DNA of 64,000 bases from Membranipora membranacea (Eukaryota; Bryozoa; Gymnolaemata; Cheilostomatida; Membraniporidae): positions 20,260,025 to 20,324,024 of the forward strand of contig OU612070.1 of the NCBI GenBank assembly GCA_914767715.1, read 5' to 3'. Below the pieces are notes generated by a model, which saw nothing but the letters and a program-made list of their open reading frames with translations, was not told the origin of the DNA and searched no databases. The translations under genes were made by a program, and so were the position numbers. Positions 1 to 14,600 of this stretch are shown one piece after another (the stretch's first letter is position 1; each line of letters starts with the position of its first letter).

Positions 1-3000
1 ATAGACTAGAACAGGCGCAGCATGGGCATGTCCTTTGTATGTTGCTACGGATTTTGTAGGTATAAGTAGTATTTTGACCCAGAAATACTGAGTTAACCTG
101 AACCCTAAGGCAAAAGAAATGCAGCTACCATTAAAGCTATCAGCAAATTACTAGAAATAAAGCAGTACCCACAAGAAACCAGCTCTAAATTGCACCAGGA
201 AAAGTCTTGTGGGTGGACAAGACGACAACCAGATAGATGAAATTCAACCACAATTATGCCTCATCCTAACAACAAATATCAAAGTACTAAAAGTTAAGGT
301 TCACCACACATTCAGCTGTCCGACTCAGCTGTCCGTAAAAACCTCACAAACTGAATGAGAACCAGGTCCAGGGACCTCAGCATGGAGAACTACACTGACA
401 GGGACCTGAACATAGAACACTGTGATTGCAGCTATCACTAAATCCATGTGTTGGCATGCCAGCAGCATTCTGATGAGAAACGAGATAACAAATATGATAA
501 TGAAGAAATAACTAAAAGTTCTGAGTGTAGGTATGCAAGATGGATCAGCTTGGAACCAGCTCCTTGCCTGTGATACACCGACGTGCTACAGTACTCATCC
601 ATGAGATCTCATGGTAATGGATATGTGAGTCAACAAAGATTGTGTGACTATTCATGAAGCTGACGACAGATCGTCACTGACAACACATAAATGGAAATAG
701 AACAAGGTTACTGTGTATACTGACTTGTAGTTCAACGTGTCAAACCAAAGGTGTAGAGAGTAATGAGTGAGTGGTCCATGTTCACCCACGTCAGAGATCG
801 CAGTGACAATAATTTATCCTATGGATATTGAGTTGACTACCTTGCGGCTAAACCCAACGGGCAACCTACAATTTTCGAGATGTCCCACCGTTTTTACCTG
901 ATCGGGCAATATGAAGGGCTGTTATTTTGGCTCGATGGACTCTGTATTTACAATTTTAATTGCTATGAAGGGATTGTGCATGAGTCCCTCATGCTTGCTG
1001 GTCACCAACCCTACAGCCAGATAAACATGCTTGAGGTTGATCACAGACACGTGTTCACGGGCCAGGACGACCGTCACAGAACTAATTTTCCCAATTGTTT
1101 CACAGCAGTCTTGATTCAAATTGATCAATGTATTGCTAAATATAGTAAACTGTACGGACAGGGCGATCGATGCTCATTTCGCGATGAAGGGAGTTTGCTA
1201 GACAGACAGTTCCCATCCTGAAAATAAATAATTATGGGCAGCAATCTAATTTTCCAAGCAGAAGCAATTAAAAAACACCTGGTATAAACAAGCTTGTGTA
1301 AACCAGTGGTTATTCTCGAAGCTTTACAGAGCCTGAGCTCGCAACTCAAGTAATTATAACACGTCATTCGATAATTTTACGTAATTGCCTTTGGGATATT
1401 CTTGGCTTCTCACCAGTTCAAAATAATTTATATTGCTGATAAAGATAGAACAGAAAATTTTTAAAATTAGGACAAAGAATTAACAAAAAAACATCTTCGA
1501 GAGTTCCTAAGCAACATTGGCGTGGAAGTTAGAATTAATCTTGATTGAGTAGAGAATTGACGAAGCTGAGTATCTCAATAATATCATTCTGAGGAGCGAA
1601 GGACAGAGTTTGATTGATATCTCATGACTAATTGTTCCTGATACTTCCAATGTATAATGCCAAACGACTTCCTCTCCATCGAAGCTCAAATCTAAACGAC
1701 TCAGATCATTGCCAACAACACCCTTATCTAAGGCAAACACAAAGCAACGTGTTCGAAATTCTGCCATGCTTCCACCTTCAACCGCGAGTTTCCAATTCCC
1801 ATGACATTTCAGTAGTGAAATATTGATCAGTCAATCTGAAGGAAACCCCGACCGGCGTATGACGCACATTCTACAGCAAATATTACCGTCACAGGAAGAC
1901 CCTCTTAAGTAATTATGCAGACATCTTGAGACTCGAAGGACTGGCAAAAACAAATAGTCTGAACAAAACATCAACAATAAAAGTTTATATATAACAACAT
2001 GAATATTAAATGTACTCCATGTTAAAAGTTAAGAGAATAACAACAAGGAGACTCACCTTCTTTGCTGGAATGCTGTAATGACTAGATGAGAATGAATGTC
2101 GGCCTAATAAAGCAAATCCTTGTTACAATTCTCAAAATAGCAGCAGCGGAAAGTGTCTAAACTGTTTCAGTATATTTGTAGAGAGTTCTTTTACTGAGAC
2201 ATTGAAAGTAGAGGTTTATTGAAGAAACGAAATTGAACACAAGTTGATCTGACAATAAGGCAATAAGATGAATGAGGGTGTAGGCCTTGCAAACGCAGTT
2301 ATAAGGATTTAACAGCGTTGGTATCGATTGACCAATCAGATTTGAGCAGATGTAATTGAGTCAATGACATGAGGAAATGGAAAATTCTGTGCCGTATGTC
2401 AGACTTGTCAGTCAGTAAAGGGACTTTGACAAAAAGAACTGAAGGGACTTTGACAGAAGAATTAATAATGACAAGGATGGGCGATTGAATATACGAATAA
2501 ACATGTGATGTATTCAGGTAATGAATGACACATTACTACCGAAAGTTGAGAGTTTCAATCAATGAACAACCCAAAGTTATTTTTTCAGGCCCCTTGTATC
2601 TCAGAGTTAAGTCTCAATTAGGGATCAAAAGCACTTGCTGTGGGCACTACCCAATCAATCCATATGGTTACCTGTGATTGACATCATCAAATATCCAATT
2701 CGACAAACTATACGCTGATGTGAACAACGAACATGATACCAAACAGTGATGCCAGTTTTCAGAAATTTTATTTTTGGCAAGATCGATCATCATTCGTAGA
2801 AACAGCTATCAGCTCCAATGTCAAATCGATCATGTCACGTTGTAACCGATCAACTAATGCATAGAGATTGAAGCCAAAGGTGCCGCAGAAAATAATATGA
2901 ATGCTTACGTAATAAGAGTTAAATATACTCTAGCAGTGACAGGAAACCCTACAAAGTTAAATATTATAAACCTTCAGTCCGTAGAAGTACATCTGTAATC

Positions 3001-6000
3001 AGAGTAGCTATAAAATGTGGTCAATAAAATCTGACATTTCAGAGGCAGGAGACCTTTCCGCATTAGGCCTATCGGTCATTATTTTGGGAATAAATTTCCT
3101 GATATAAGTACATTACAAACAAGATTACGACAACCAAATGCTATCAAGAACTCATAAAGCTGTCAAACTTCAGTAAATGGTGCCCCACAGAATATGCAGA
3201 TTTTTCTACCACAATCTACGATGAAGCTAAGAACATTCATATAGTACATCAATTCATCAGAGAAGAAACAACCCATTCCGACAAACTATATTACTAGTGA
3301 TCTTTGAGCCAAAACTAGGAACAACCTTTCTTACAACAAACTGCCTTCACATGGAACACCCAGAAAGCCATCTCGGGGCATCAAAACAATTGACGTACTC
3401 CGATTCATCACCCGCGGTGCTATGATATAGTATTTCAGTATATTACTGAAATGGCAGAAAGCTCGCGGTATTCCAGCTTAATATGAAGTAGGTCAGGCAA
3501 GCCATGAGGTAATACAAATATGCCAGTCTGTTACAATTAGAAAACACGATGCCAGATTTAGAAAGGGATGTCTGGATTTGATGACATTTCTGAGCTGCCG
3601 CTGAATCAACGAGAGACCTTTCTATCCCTAAAGTGCACATTATCAGGTAACAAATGTGAAGTCAGTAAAACAGCCAAAGTATAAAGAAATGAAAACAATT
3701 ATATTACAGATCAAAATAGGTAGCCTGCAGCTGAATTTTAGGCAGCGAGGCATTTGGCAGGAATAGAATTACGTGCTCGTTACGGATATAACTGCTCTCG
3801 CTTACTTTTCAAGTGCTGTGTGACTCTAGCATTAAAGTCCAGTTGGAGGTCCGCATTTGAGTTAAAAAGATGGTGGCAGCATCGCACTCATTGGTCACGC
3901 ATCAGAACTAAGAACTAGTAGAATACCAAACACAAAATGATTGCAAAGTATACACTCTTCACTACACCCAAAGCACATTGAAGCAAATAATCCACGAAAG
4001 CAGTTGGCATAAAATCATATCCACTAAAACCAACCAAAATATATTATAATACACTATATGTGCTGGCATTGTTGGAACATCAACCACTCATTCAGTAATA
4101 GCAACTCACATTATAAATACTTTACTTTGTTTTATTTTGGCAGAGCTGTATTCTCTATTGCTGATCTACTTCAGCCGATGCTATAATGAGAAGACGACTC
4201 AAACTTTAATCCCCGAATGTAGCAATTAGATGAGTCCAGGGATTTCTTGGACAATCTTCCTAGTGTTTCTGACCAACTCCTTGGTCTGATTTAAAGATTA
4301 AAAATATGTTGTGACGTAGACAGTTTTTGCAGTTCTCTCAAATCTGATTACTTAGTCTTATAAGGTGTATTACCATAAGTCGGGTGGTTCCCTATAGCAT
4401 TTCGTCGGCCGATGTCCAGTTCTTTTGTGCTAGCTAGTATACGTTACCACATAGCAAATATTTCACCATGTTTAATTAATTATTATAATCATAATAACAA
4501 TTCACTTGAGCAACTGATTTCAATAGTTGAGAAATTGTCGCACAATAACAATACGCTAAAAAAAGCTACAAGGTTAGGTCACTTGTTTTTGGATAAAGAA
4601 TGTTTGGGTTCTGGTTTAATTTTAACTTTGTGTGTCTGTGAGTTTTATATTTATAAATGTGTTCCGCTCCTTACAAGCATTTTATGCCAGATTTCCACAT
4701 CGGTAATTGGAGGATGGTGCACTTCGGCCAATGTGGGCATAATGTAAACACATTCTCGACCCACTAAAGCAGGGAAATAAAACTTTGCTAATGAATGATA
4801 GTAGGATGTTTCAAAATATTCCATATACACCATGAGCTCCTCATCATACCTTTCAGTGAGACAAGTAATTCCAGCGAGTAAAAGCTCTTACTAAAATACG
4901 CCAATAATACAGTTAATTTGCAGCTACCAGCCGACAGCGAAATTAATTAATTAATTAAAATTTAATCATTTTGAGTGGTTATTTCATGACTCAGAAGGCC
5001 CTGTTTAATTGGTAGTACACAAGGCACACCTCGTGACAACGACTCTATTTTTATGAGTCTGATGATATCCAAAGTTCAACTTGGCACTTTGACAACAAGG
5101 TCTGCTAAAGTACGGAAAATTGGCAAAAATAGTAACTTGTCACCAAACATACATTTATCTGGTATTTAAATGTACATACTGATTAAAGATCAAAAAGTAC
5201 ATTGTATTTTTACATCAAATCGCTGCCTAATGTTTCTCCTTTGATCAGATTTCTACCCTTGAGAATGCAAATAGCAACAATAGTTAACTCACACGTTAAT
5301 CTATCATGTACACTTGGTTACCTGGTGAGGTGGTCGAGAATAGTTCTGTAGTCAGCGACAGCAATTTAAGTCAAAAGATAAACGTAATCTGTGTCTTTGA
5401 GAGTGAATTTACTCAGTACTCAAGTGTTTGCCGAAACTAAAAGTTACTGCCTTTTGTTGTTACAGCCAATAGATTAACTAAACATTGACTATTTTTAACC
5501 GTTTTGTTGAATAAGAAAAATGTGTGCTTTCTAGACTAGAGGTTCGAGCACACCGCTGTCAACAAATGAATTAAATCTAACATGAACAGGAGGCCAAGTC
5601 AGCAACCATTTATAAAAGGAGCTATAAAATAAATCCATTGTGTATTTAGCACAAGCGAAGGGTGTCTGTTGACGCATACAGGGCTATTTTTGGCTGATAT
5701 TGCACTCACATTTCAATACACTCAGACACTAAAATCTGTCAAAAATTGCAATTCACACGGATTATGGTCAGCAGTTCCATTGTGTAATCTAATTCTGGTT
5801 GGGCTTAGCTCTAAGTAAGCTCAACCCTAGGGGAGTCACAATACAAACGCAAGCTGCCATGGCACTTGTACACTACAAAAGGTCGATTCAGCGCTGCCGC
5901 TTCTAACGGCCTTGTGTAAGCTATGATGATGCGATAAGCTGACTAAATGAACCGTGGGTATGTAAGTTTGTGGTTATTATAGACATGCAGAAACTTATTT

Positions 6001-8635
6001 ATAGAAACACTCACCCTCCCAATATAACGATTCAGAACTAATATTATTATATCAGATTTTAACACAAATCTGATTAAACAAATAATAATGCATTTTCAAT
6101 AACTGTCTACGTCAACAAAATTTAACTTGCTAGACTATGCCAGTAACATGACGCACACACTGATCCCTATCTTACTAAATGCTTGGAATCGTTAGTGCAT
6201 CTAAACTCAAACAGCGCAAGGGCATCTCAAGTGTGTCACAGACATATATGGATTGGTATACTTGATTACAGTCACAGAGAAAACGAAGCAGTGTTGTCGA
6301 TTTATCATATATTCAATCACACATACTAATTTGTTTTCTAATATTCAAAGTTCAGCAGCGCTTTAACTCTTCTTAGTCAACAGTAAGATCTGACAGCAAA
6401 CTCACTTAATTCCGTCCCTGGGAGAAACAGGCGACAAACAAAAGGTTTCTTCAACAAAATCTAAATTAAAATCCCTTGAGCTTCTTCCAATCTTAAAAGT
6501 GCAAAGTAAATGAAAGAACATAAACAGGAGATTACTTGTAGTTTATTATTGATAAAAGCATCCCTAGGTTTGCTACACAACGCCCATGAAACTTAGGGTC
6601 AAATAGCAAACAACAAAGTAAAAATACATGTTTGAATGAATGTGCATGCGTTGTTTACTTTCAATAACATGTAACAACTATATGCATACTACCAGGTGAC
6701 AGCTAGGCATATGTGATGTATATTATCTTTGCTACAATATGCGATTAGAACATGTTGGAGTCGTCCCACTGCATTACAAGGGGGAATAACTACACATGGT
6801 TTCACTAAAGATCCCTACAAGACTGTTTTCATCGGTACACAGATATTATTTACAGTTAGAAGTCATGCTTTATGATATTCACATTGATAAAGACATTTGT
6901 CAGTATTTGAGTCATATCTCATGTTGCAAGCCCAACAATACACCTACAGATTGCCTTTCCATGAGCAAATAATTTCTCTATTATGCAGACGTAGTTCCCC
7001 TACCCTCTAAGTATATAAAGGGTGGCTATGGATAACCAGTATGTTGCTCTTTGCACTTACTCAGGTGACAAAGAAGCATGACAACAGAATTGAATAATAT
7101 GCCAGCTCTCTGTTACAATATTATATGACATCATAGGAAAGAAATGTGAGTAATCGGCATCAGACATAAGTTATGACAATCGTCTTCTCTCGCACAGAGT
7201 ATTGAAATCAGCGAGGATGACGTGTATAGGATTGGTTTAACAAGCTATCTAGCTTCATCACATCATACACCTATCCCAACACTGTCCAGGAAATAGGCCT
7301 TGCTTTGAACAACCGTTACATATATCTCTCAATCATCAACCCAGCACCAAGTAATTTCTTCCAAGTTTCTTTACATTAGCTACCCTCACAAACATGGAAG
7401 CTGGCAAACATTCAGCTTCTTTTTCCTATATGATTAACACGACATGCACTATATGGGTAACAATAGTTTTTCACAACTTGACTGCAATATTTCAGCAAAG
7501 TACTGAGACCTTTATCATGCTGTTAGTTTATAGACATGCCCACAATATTGGTTTACTGTCAGGCTACATTAGAATAGAGTTGCTGACGCTGATGATGATG
7601 AAAATGTTTATCACAAAAAGGACTGGCTTGATCTGGGTTACATTACATAATATCTCAAGCAGGGAGTTTTTCCCAGTCTCAATGCCGTGAAAATGTTGCA
7701 AATTTTCCCTTAACTTAACATCCTATTATGTGACTCAATATCTTGAGCTTGCAAAGGTAAAGCAACTCTCTAAATGAGCTTGTGCATTGGTAATGTTTGG
7801 TATGTTGACTTGGAGTACATCCCATTAACGGTGTAAGTTTGGTTTGGCACTCAGTCTATATATAAATGTTCAACTCAGCCATGCATTGATGGTATGTAGA
7901 AGCAGCATTTTACCGGCAGCAGTACATATTCGGTTTGTACTCAAGTTATTTATAACTGTGTAGCTTTGGTAAGTTTGGTATGTGGACACAGCCTTTTACC
8001 ATCATCAGTGCAGATTTGGCACTAAGGCTATATATATATATATATATAACTGTATATATAGCTATATATTACATTCATAGTTAATATCAGTTCATGCTCT
8101 GATTGACAACACCCGACGGCACATAGACATTAAGTTTGAACCTTGACGAGCTTTTCTCAATAATAAAGGCTGAAAAACCAACAACAAAACCAGTTTAATG
8201 TAGTTTAGGTGCTTAAACTTTGGTCCAGGACTTGCTGTTTGTCACATTCCACGGACGTCACATCAACGTCATTAACAGCAGAGAGTACCAAAGGTTGATG
8301 ACAATTAACACATGCCATCATGTGGTGTGTCATGTCTGTTTCCTCTAATTCCCAACCTTATGGCTCTCTGAATGTGACAATATTTTATCTAAATTTGGAC
8401 TCAAGAGCTCATGATCATAACCTAGCCTTGTCACGCAGCCAAAACCGAAACCTGTGGCCACGAGACAAGGCTTGTTATTACCTAAAGCAAAGGCAAACCA
8501 TTTTCAAGACATTACTCGATGGTAAAAGAATGCCACTGATATATTCTCGTAGCACATCTTGGAAGGTCTTGATATAAAGAAGGCATATAGGTAAAACAAT
8601 CAATTAAACCACAAAGAAAGAGAAAAGAATCTTAC
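1..8635. other. left-edge stretch without a supportable gene
   Basis: No open frame here is longer than about 110 codons, and none shows a recognisable domain, good codon use or a chain of phase-compatible exons. A few splice-like islands occur on the minus strand, for example at 2056-2080 and 5324-5347. They could be 3' exons or untranslated exons of the minus-strand gene starting at 8636, whose last visible exon ends on a splice donor, but I could not show this. A degenerate tandem repeat lies at about 7798-8050. The rest looks like intronic or intergenic sequence. Confidence 0.6.
7798..8050. repeat. degenerate tandem repeat, about 90-bp period, ending in a TA run
   Basis: Three diverged copies share the order GGTATGT.GAC, a TTTACC/CATTAAC block, a CAGTACA/GTGCAGAT block, TTTGGCACT-like text and a TATATATAA-rich end. 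The array runs into a TA microsatellite at about 8026-8050. No coding potential was seen. Confidence 0.45.
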
Positions 8636-11600
8636 TTTGAGCGGTTTCATAAGCTGGTTGATGTAGGATGTCAGATGGAGGTGTTGTAGTTGGCACTTCT
8701 TCAGCAGATGTAGGTGTTGTATCAGGCACTACTTCAGATATTTCAGGCGCAGTTGTAGTTGGACTCTCAGACTTCTCCTCATTCACAGTGGAATCATCTT
8801 GAGTTTGAGCATTGGCTTCTTCATTCTTGGTGTTTGTGTCTGTTTGGGCAGTTGTATCTGGTAAGGTTGGGGAGCTGCTGGGCGCCCCAACTTCTGTTGG
8901 AGATACTGGTTTATCTTCTTTGACATCCTCTGTAGTGTTCTGTTTAGTCTCCTCCGTATCTGGTGAAGGTTTCTCGTCTGTTGGGACAGCAGGCACAGGG
9001 ATTGGTCTGTCATACATCTCCAGTACCTCGTCTATAAAACACAGTCATCATAATCATTCACATTCTATAATCTCATAAATCAAGTTTGATCAATTTCTCT
9101 GCATTTGGAGTTGCTCCCCTTGTGGCAAATCTTTTAACCTGGATCTGATAATTTCCCAACAAGCTTAAAAAAAATAACCTGGAGACTCTGTGAAGTAATT
9201 GATCTGATGCAACTGTGACATATAACAAACGATACTTGATTTTGATGAAAATACAATTATGAGAGCAAAAGCTTGAATTTTTTTGGATATTCTCTTTATT
9301 GATACTGCCTTTGCAAGCATCCTGCTAACTACATTTTAGACATCCCATTTCTGAGAGCAGCTGAGAAGGTCTCTTCTGTTAGGCAATTACAAATATGTAC
9401 TGAATTTCAGAACCCTAATTCCGCTATATGTGTATCACATGGCCAGGATCAGGCACACTGTTATAAGACAAAAAGCAAGCCAAGCAAAAATCTAAAAGTC
9501 AATTGAGCCGAATCGATAGAAGTGAACCATGACAGCATTCTTGATTTATTTCTTATTTTTCTCTAAAATGTTTAAGAGCCTTAGTGATTGTGGAACATTG
9601 ACTCTGCAGGGTTGAGCCACTAGTAACAAAATAAAACTCTTGACATAGACAGGACACAACAACACAAATCCACATGAAGACTACACTCAGTAAGTCCCAA
9701 TAGAGACTCTGGATGAATGAGATGATTCTATGAGGGATCGATCAGAAGTTGCTTTAAGTTTTATAATTACGATCAGCAGTTCTTCTGCTGCTGGATGCGG
9801 GCGAGCAATTCCACTACTAACAAAATCTTTTTTCATTTTGTAGATAAGATACATAAAGCGCTCTCTTTCTCACTCAGTGCCTGATACAATAACTCCTAAT
9901 TAGCATTGGTAATAGAAATAAAACTCTAGAAACTGATAAGTGCTCACCGGATGTGTTTAGTAAACTTTTACCAAATAACATTAGTTGGGATGAATTCCCA
10001 CCTACAAACAGCAGACAAGTACACTGCTGTGCTTATACTTCTGCTGTTCACCTTTTAGTAGTTCACATCTCAGGATGCAGGCTTTGATCAATGGAGTCCC
10101 TCCAATAGACAATTTTCTGAGCTTGATGGTTAAAGAGTATCCAACTTGAGAGAGGACAACTCTGAACATAGACTTAAAATCAAGCTTAGAAAACAGTCTA
10201 TTGCTAATGCTGCCAAGGGAGGACCAAATGAACTTTAAAGGTATATGGTACACTGATGAATATTGATAACAGCATTTAAAAAAAATTTGCCCATCAAGTT
10301 CATGAGATGACAACTCACCTGAAAATGCTATGGGATCCTGAGATGGCCGTCGAGGGTTAGGTTGAGTCATGGGTCTGTATAGAATTCTTTTTCCTGTATT
10401 AGCTGAGCCTCTACAAATAAAAGCAGAGTGGTAAAAATCTGCACAGTAAGCTTTCAATAAACTCCATTTTTTGACATAGATGGCAGGAGAATTGCCACAA
10501 TCAAGTTTCCAGTTTTGGAACCGTAACCATTTTCAAAGGTTGACCAACTTAGAGTGAATTTGTTGCAATTTCATACCTCATTACTTCATACACTCGACAC
10601 TGCCCTGCTGTTTTGAATTATAAATTCTAAGGTGTAAAATGCTAAACTCGCAGACTTCCGCTTACTTTTTGGGGCTTCATGCGTACACAGTGCATCAAGA
10701 TATGTATCATCACCTCTAACACTGGTAAATATTTCAGGGAATTTCCATTAATAATCCCAACATAATCACATATTATCAAACTAAACTGTTGGCTGATGGG
10801 GCGTTATATTAAATTTAAAGCCTGGATTTATATATATATCCATGTGTGTGGGACAAAAGCCATACATGTGACAATAACAAGCCAGTAGTCTGAAACAAGC
10901 ATCTTTAAATGTCCTTGATTGACACCCTTATACGTATTTGTATCATGTTTCAACACAAAGTTTTCTGTAACTTAAAGCCTACTTTAAGAAACAAGAACCT
11001 CCTGTTCATAGTGACATCATAATGCAGGGACTGAGAGTTACCTTCCCTTACAGTATGCACTCTTTCTGCCATCAATAATTCCTGCCAGGGAGAGCATTGA
11101 ATTTTTTTACCATGCAAACTGACATAACTTTATCATAATTAACTGCCTTACTATAAAATGCATTGATTTTAGGGTAGTCTGTAACAGATAATTTTAGTTG
11201 GGTTGCCTTTCAGTGAACATGGGCGGTCAACTCCAATTTTCTTCCCATATAATACAGCTTGTCATCAATGGGGTTCCCTACCTCTTTATTTAAATCATAG
11301 GACAGCTTACCTGTATATAAACGGTTGTGGTACTAGGAGTCGTCTGCTCGATAGCTGACTGGCTGCAGTTTTAGGCCTGTTATGGTTGTGGTGACCGTAC
11401 CTTGTGTTGTCTAAATCTGCCAACAGCTCAGCAGTCGGGGGTTTTCTATAACTCCTGAAGGCAGGAACAACATATGGATTATCATAAAGTGGTCTTACGG
11501 TGTGATTCTCAAACACAGAGGAATAAATTGCAACTGCCTGACTATAACATGCATTGATTCTTGTGCAGTCTTTAAGAAAAGCTGACAAACACAGGTAACC

Positions 11601-14600
11601 CTGTTCAAGTGTTAAGACAACAGACCTCAGACAATGGTTACTCATACCTGACATGGAATCCTGTATATTGATTGGTTGGCCAACCAAAGCGCTTGTTGTT
11701 GAGCAATGTTTTCAAAGCCTCAGGGTTGTTTCCACACAAACTGTTATAGTATTGGGTGGGTCCTTCCATTGCCGTGGCTCTAGCCAGAGATGTGGCCAGA
11801 TCCACAGACATGTTGTGATAGTTGAAGTCACTGGCATCTGACGGATACGCTAAATACTCTCTATGTGTGATGCCGTGATTGTTAACGGCGGTGAAATTCC
11901 TCGGATTCTGTCTGGAAAATACCACAGAAAGTGTACTAATTATGATTATCCATACAAAGGATGACGCGTTCGAATAGTCATTAGCAGTTGACAAAGTGAG
12001 AAAAACTTCTAAGCCAGGCTAGTGGTAGCTTGCTATGGAGGCATCCCGGAAGTCCATATCCGTGCGTTGATCAGAGAAAATCTTCAGAGAAAGATTATAC
12101 ATCAATATTGGGTGTCAAATAACTTTTCTTTGTATAAGTTAAGTGTTATTATTGGGTGTCTTGAAAAGGTCATCCGGAAATTTTCATATAGTGATTGTGA
12201 AAGCATCAGGTTTGTGGTTTATAAACGGCCTGTGGCAGTTCCGTCAGATCTTTGTTCTGGGATTCTTCCCCAATGTGTCATTTTCCCAACTGGACGTTTT
12301 CCCACCAAGACCAATTTCCCAAACAGACATTTTCTCACAGTTCTGTTCTCCAAACAGACAATTTACCACTGTACCGCAAAATTACTCCACATGCAGTTTT
12401 CCTGCCAAATGTTTTTTTTACTGTAAAAGCCAAACTCATTTATTCACAAATCTTTGAGTGAAATCTAAAAACATTTCACATCCACCCAACATTGGATTTT
12501 TATGTCAGAGTCTAATTGAAGTCCGTTAAATGTAGTGGTTCAATTTTCTTCTAAAATAAAGACCCCAGGTTTAAGCTTGTGATCACTGGGTAAAAAATTT
12601 ACACTTCCAGTTCAAAACCGAAATTGGTCTGCAATCATTACATCTAGTTATATCTGCATTTTTAAACAGCTGTTTTACATTAGCAAATTTTGGACAGTCA
12701 GTAAAAATTGGGACCAGGATAAGTTGTTTTCATCATTGATATTTTATCAGGTCTGATGGCTTTCTATTAGAGAAGCTATCAATTTGTTTTTGAGTTTCGG
12801 AGTCATAATTTTATCGAAAGACAATCTAGCATGCGACAGCATAATTAAGTTTGGGAATATTGATAACTTTGGAAAATTTTCCAAATACATTTCATATCAA
12901 AGCCAAGAGCAAAGTGCAAGAAATTTAAGAAGCTTCAAATAAGAGTTTGAATTCTGTACACAGCAAAAAAACAAACAACTCATGAGTTGTGTGCCAGTGA
13001 CCATATACCTGTTTATTTCTCCAAAAACAAAACTCATGCACTAAAACACAAACTCTTTCTCAAAGAGGCGCTCTTGAGAGGGATAATTAGTGTTTGTTAT
13101 CTTCTTTTTGTACAAGAAAAGACAATTCTATAATGTGTTTCAATTAATATTTTTAATTAACACTACACAATATAGTGTTATTGGCTCATTAATGAAATCC
13201 TTCACACCCACATAATAGATATAACAGGACTTATGTTGTCTTTACCCATTAGGTCTGAACTGAACTCTGCCATAGTTCAATATATTAAAATCATAAACAT
13301 ATAAATTATAATATATTTATGTGTTTATGATTACAATATACTCACTCAAACCATCAGTGTGTTGTGGCATTTTCAGGGATAATGATTAATAGCGTTTTGA
13401 AAATAGAACTCTCAGACTTTTTATGTAAAATTATGAATACACGCTGCTGAGTAACTTTCTTAGATAAAGTTGAGTCATTGTTATTGTAGTACTAGAAACA
13501 GAAATATGGAAACGGTTCAAACCAACAATTTTGTCCTTCTAGTCGACCTTTAAAATGTTTAATGTTTAACAACAAAGATCAAACAAACGGCAAAATAGCT
13601 ATAGTGGAAAAAGGACCAGGTGGGTAATTTTCTTGGTGGAAGATGTCTGGTTGGGAGGTGGGGATTTATCTTGGTGTGAAAACAGCTTTTTGTGTGACTT
13701 CACCATCTTCACAGATATATTTTACACCTATACTGTAGATTCGAGCATCCGTTTTGGATAAGAATACTAAGCATCTATTTTTCAAGGGAGCTACTGATAA
13801 AGGGGAACCCATCCAATTTTCCGACAGACGTCAAAAACCTCTCAAAGACAGATGCTCAAATCTATTGTACAGGTGAAAAATATTTGATAGTTAGATGAGC
13901 TATCCTTTGAAGACAGTGATGTGACTGAGCTGAAAACGTGACTGTTGTCAGATTTCTATACCTATATATTTGCCATTCAGAGAAGCTATAACAGGAAATT
14001 TTAACACCTAAATTGTGTTTATCATTCCTAATCACTGGAAAATTAATCTCGCTTAGGGATAGCGCTGCACACTCGGAAGAATTCCATACACCGGCTGTAC
14101 CCGGCTGAAGGCCCTGTCTGCACTGGATTGGGCAAATAGAAAACCAATGAACGGTACACACTGTAAACGAGATCTGAAAACTTCCCACCCACTTGCCTAG
14201 CATAAACGAATAAACGATCTGGCATCAAATATTGAGTGTAAAATAGGATTGAGACATGACGGAGGGATAATCTATTCGGTGAAGAATTTCTCATGTTGCA
14301 ATAGGTTCATGTTGATAGCAATCACACAATCCATGCGTCCGCTTTGTTCCGCGCCTGTCACGTTTTGCTCATTTGCTGTGTCACCGCGGTTAATGTCGAA
14401 ATTATCGTATAATTATATATTAGCCAAAAAACGTGATCATATAATCCATGTTAAACATGTAATGTGATAGGAATGACATATTTCATGAGGTACACCTAAA
14501 GACGCAATAAAACAATATAACGAAAACAATTTATATAAAGTCAAGTAAAGCCTTTTTCCCTATTGCTTTTAATTGAGTGAGCTAATCGTTGTGGGCAATT

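Noticed and set aside
880-1221. 113-codon plus-strand frame at the left edge
   Set aside because: The opposite strand is also open over much of it, no motif is present, and no splice-compatible neighbours were found.
12022-12461. Three overlapping plus-strand frames of 69-134 codons
   Set aside because: They lie over a degenerate TTTCCC/CAAACAGAC repeat in an intron of the minus-strand gene. Several frames open together is typical of repeat sequence, and no homology was recognised.
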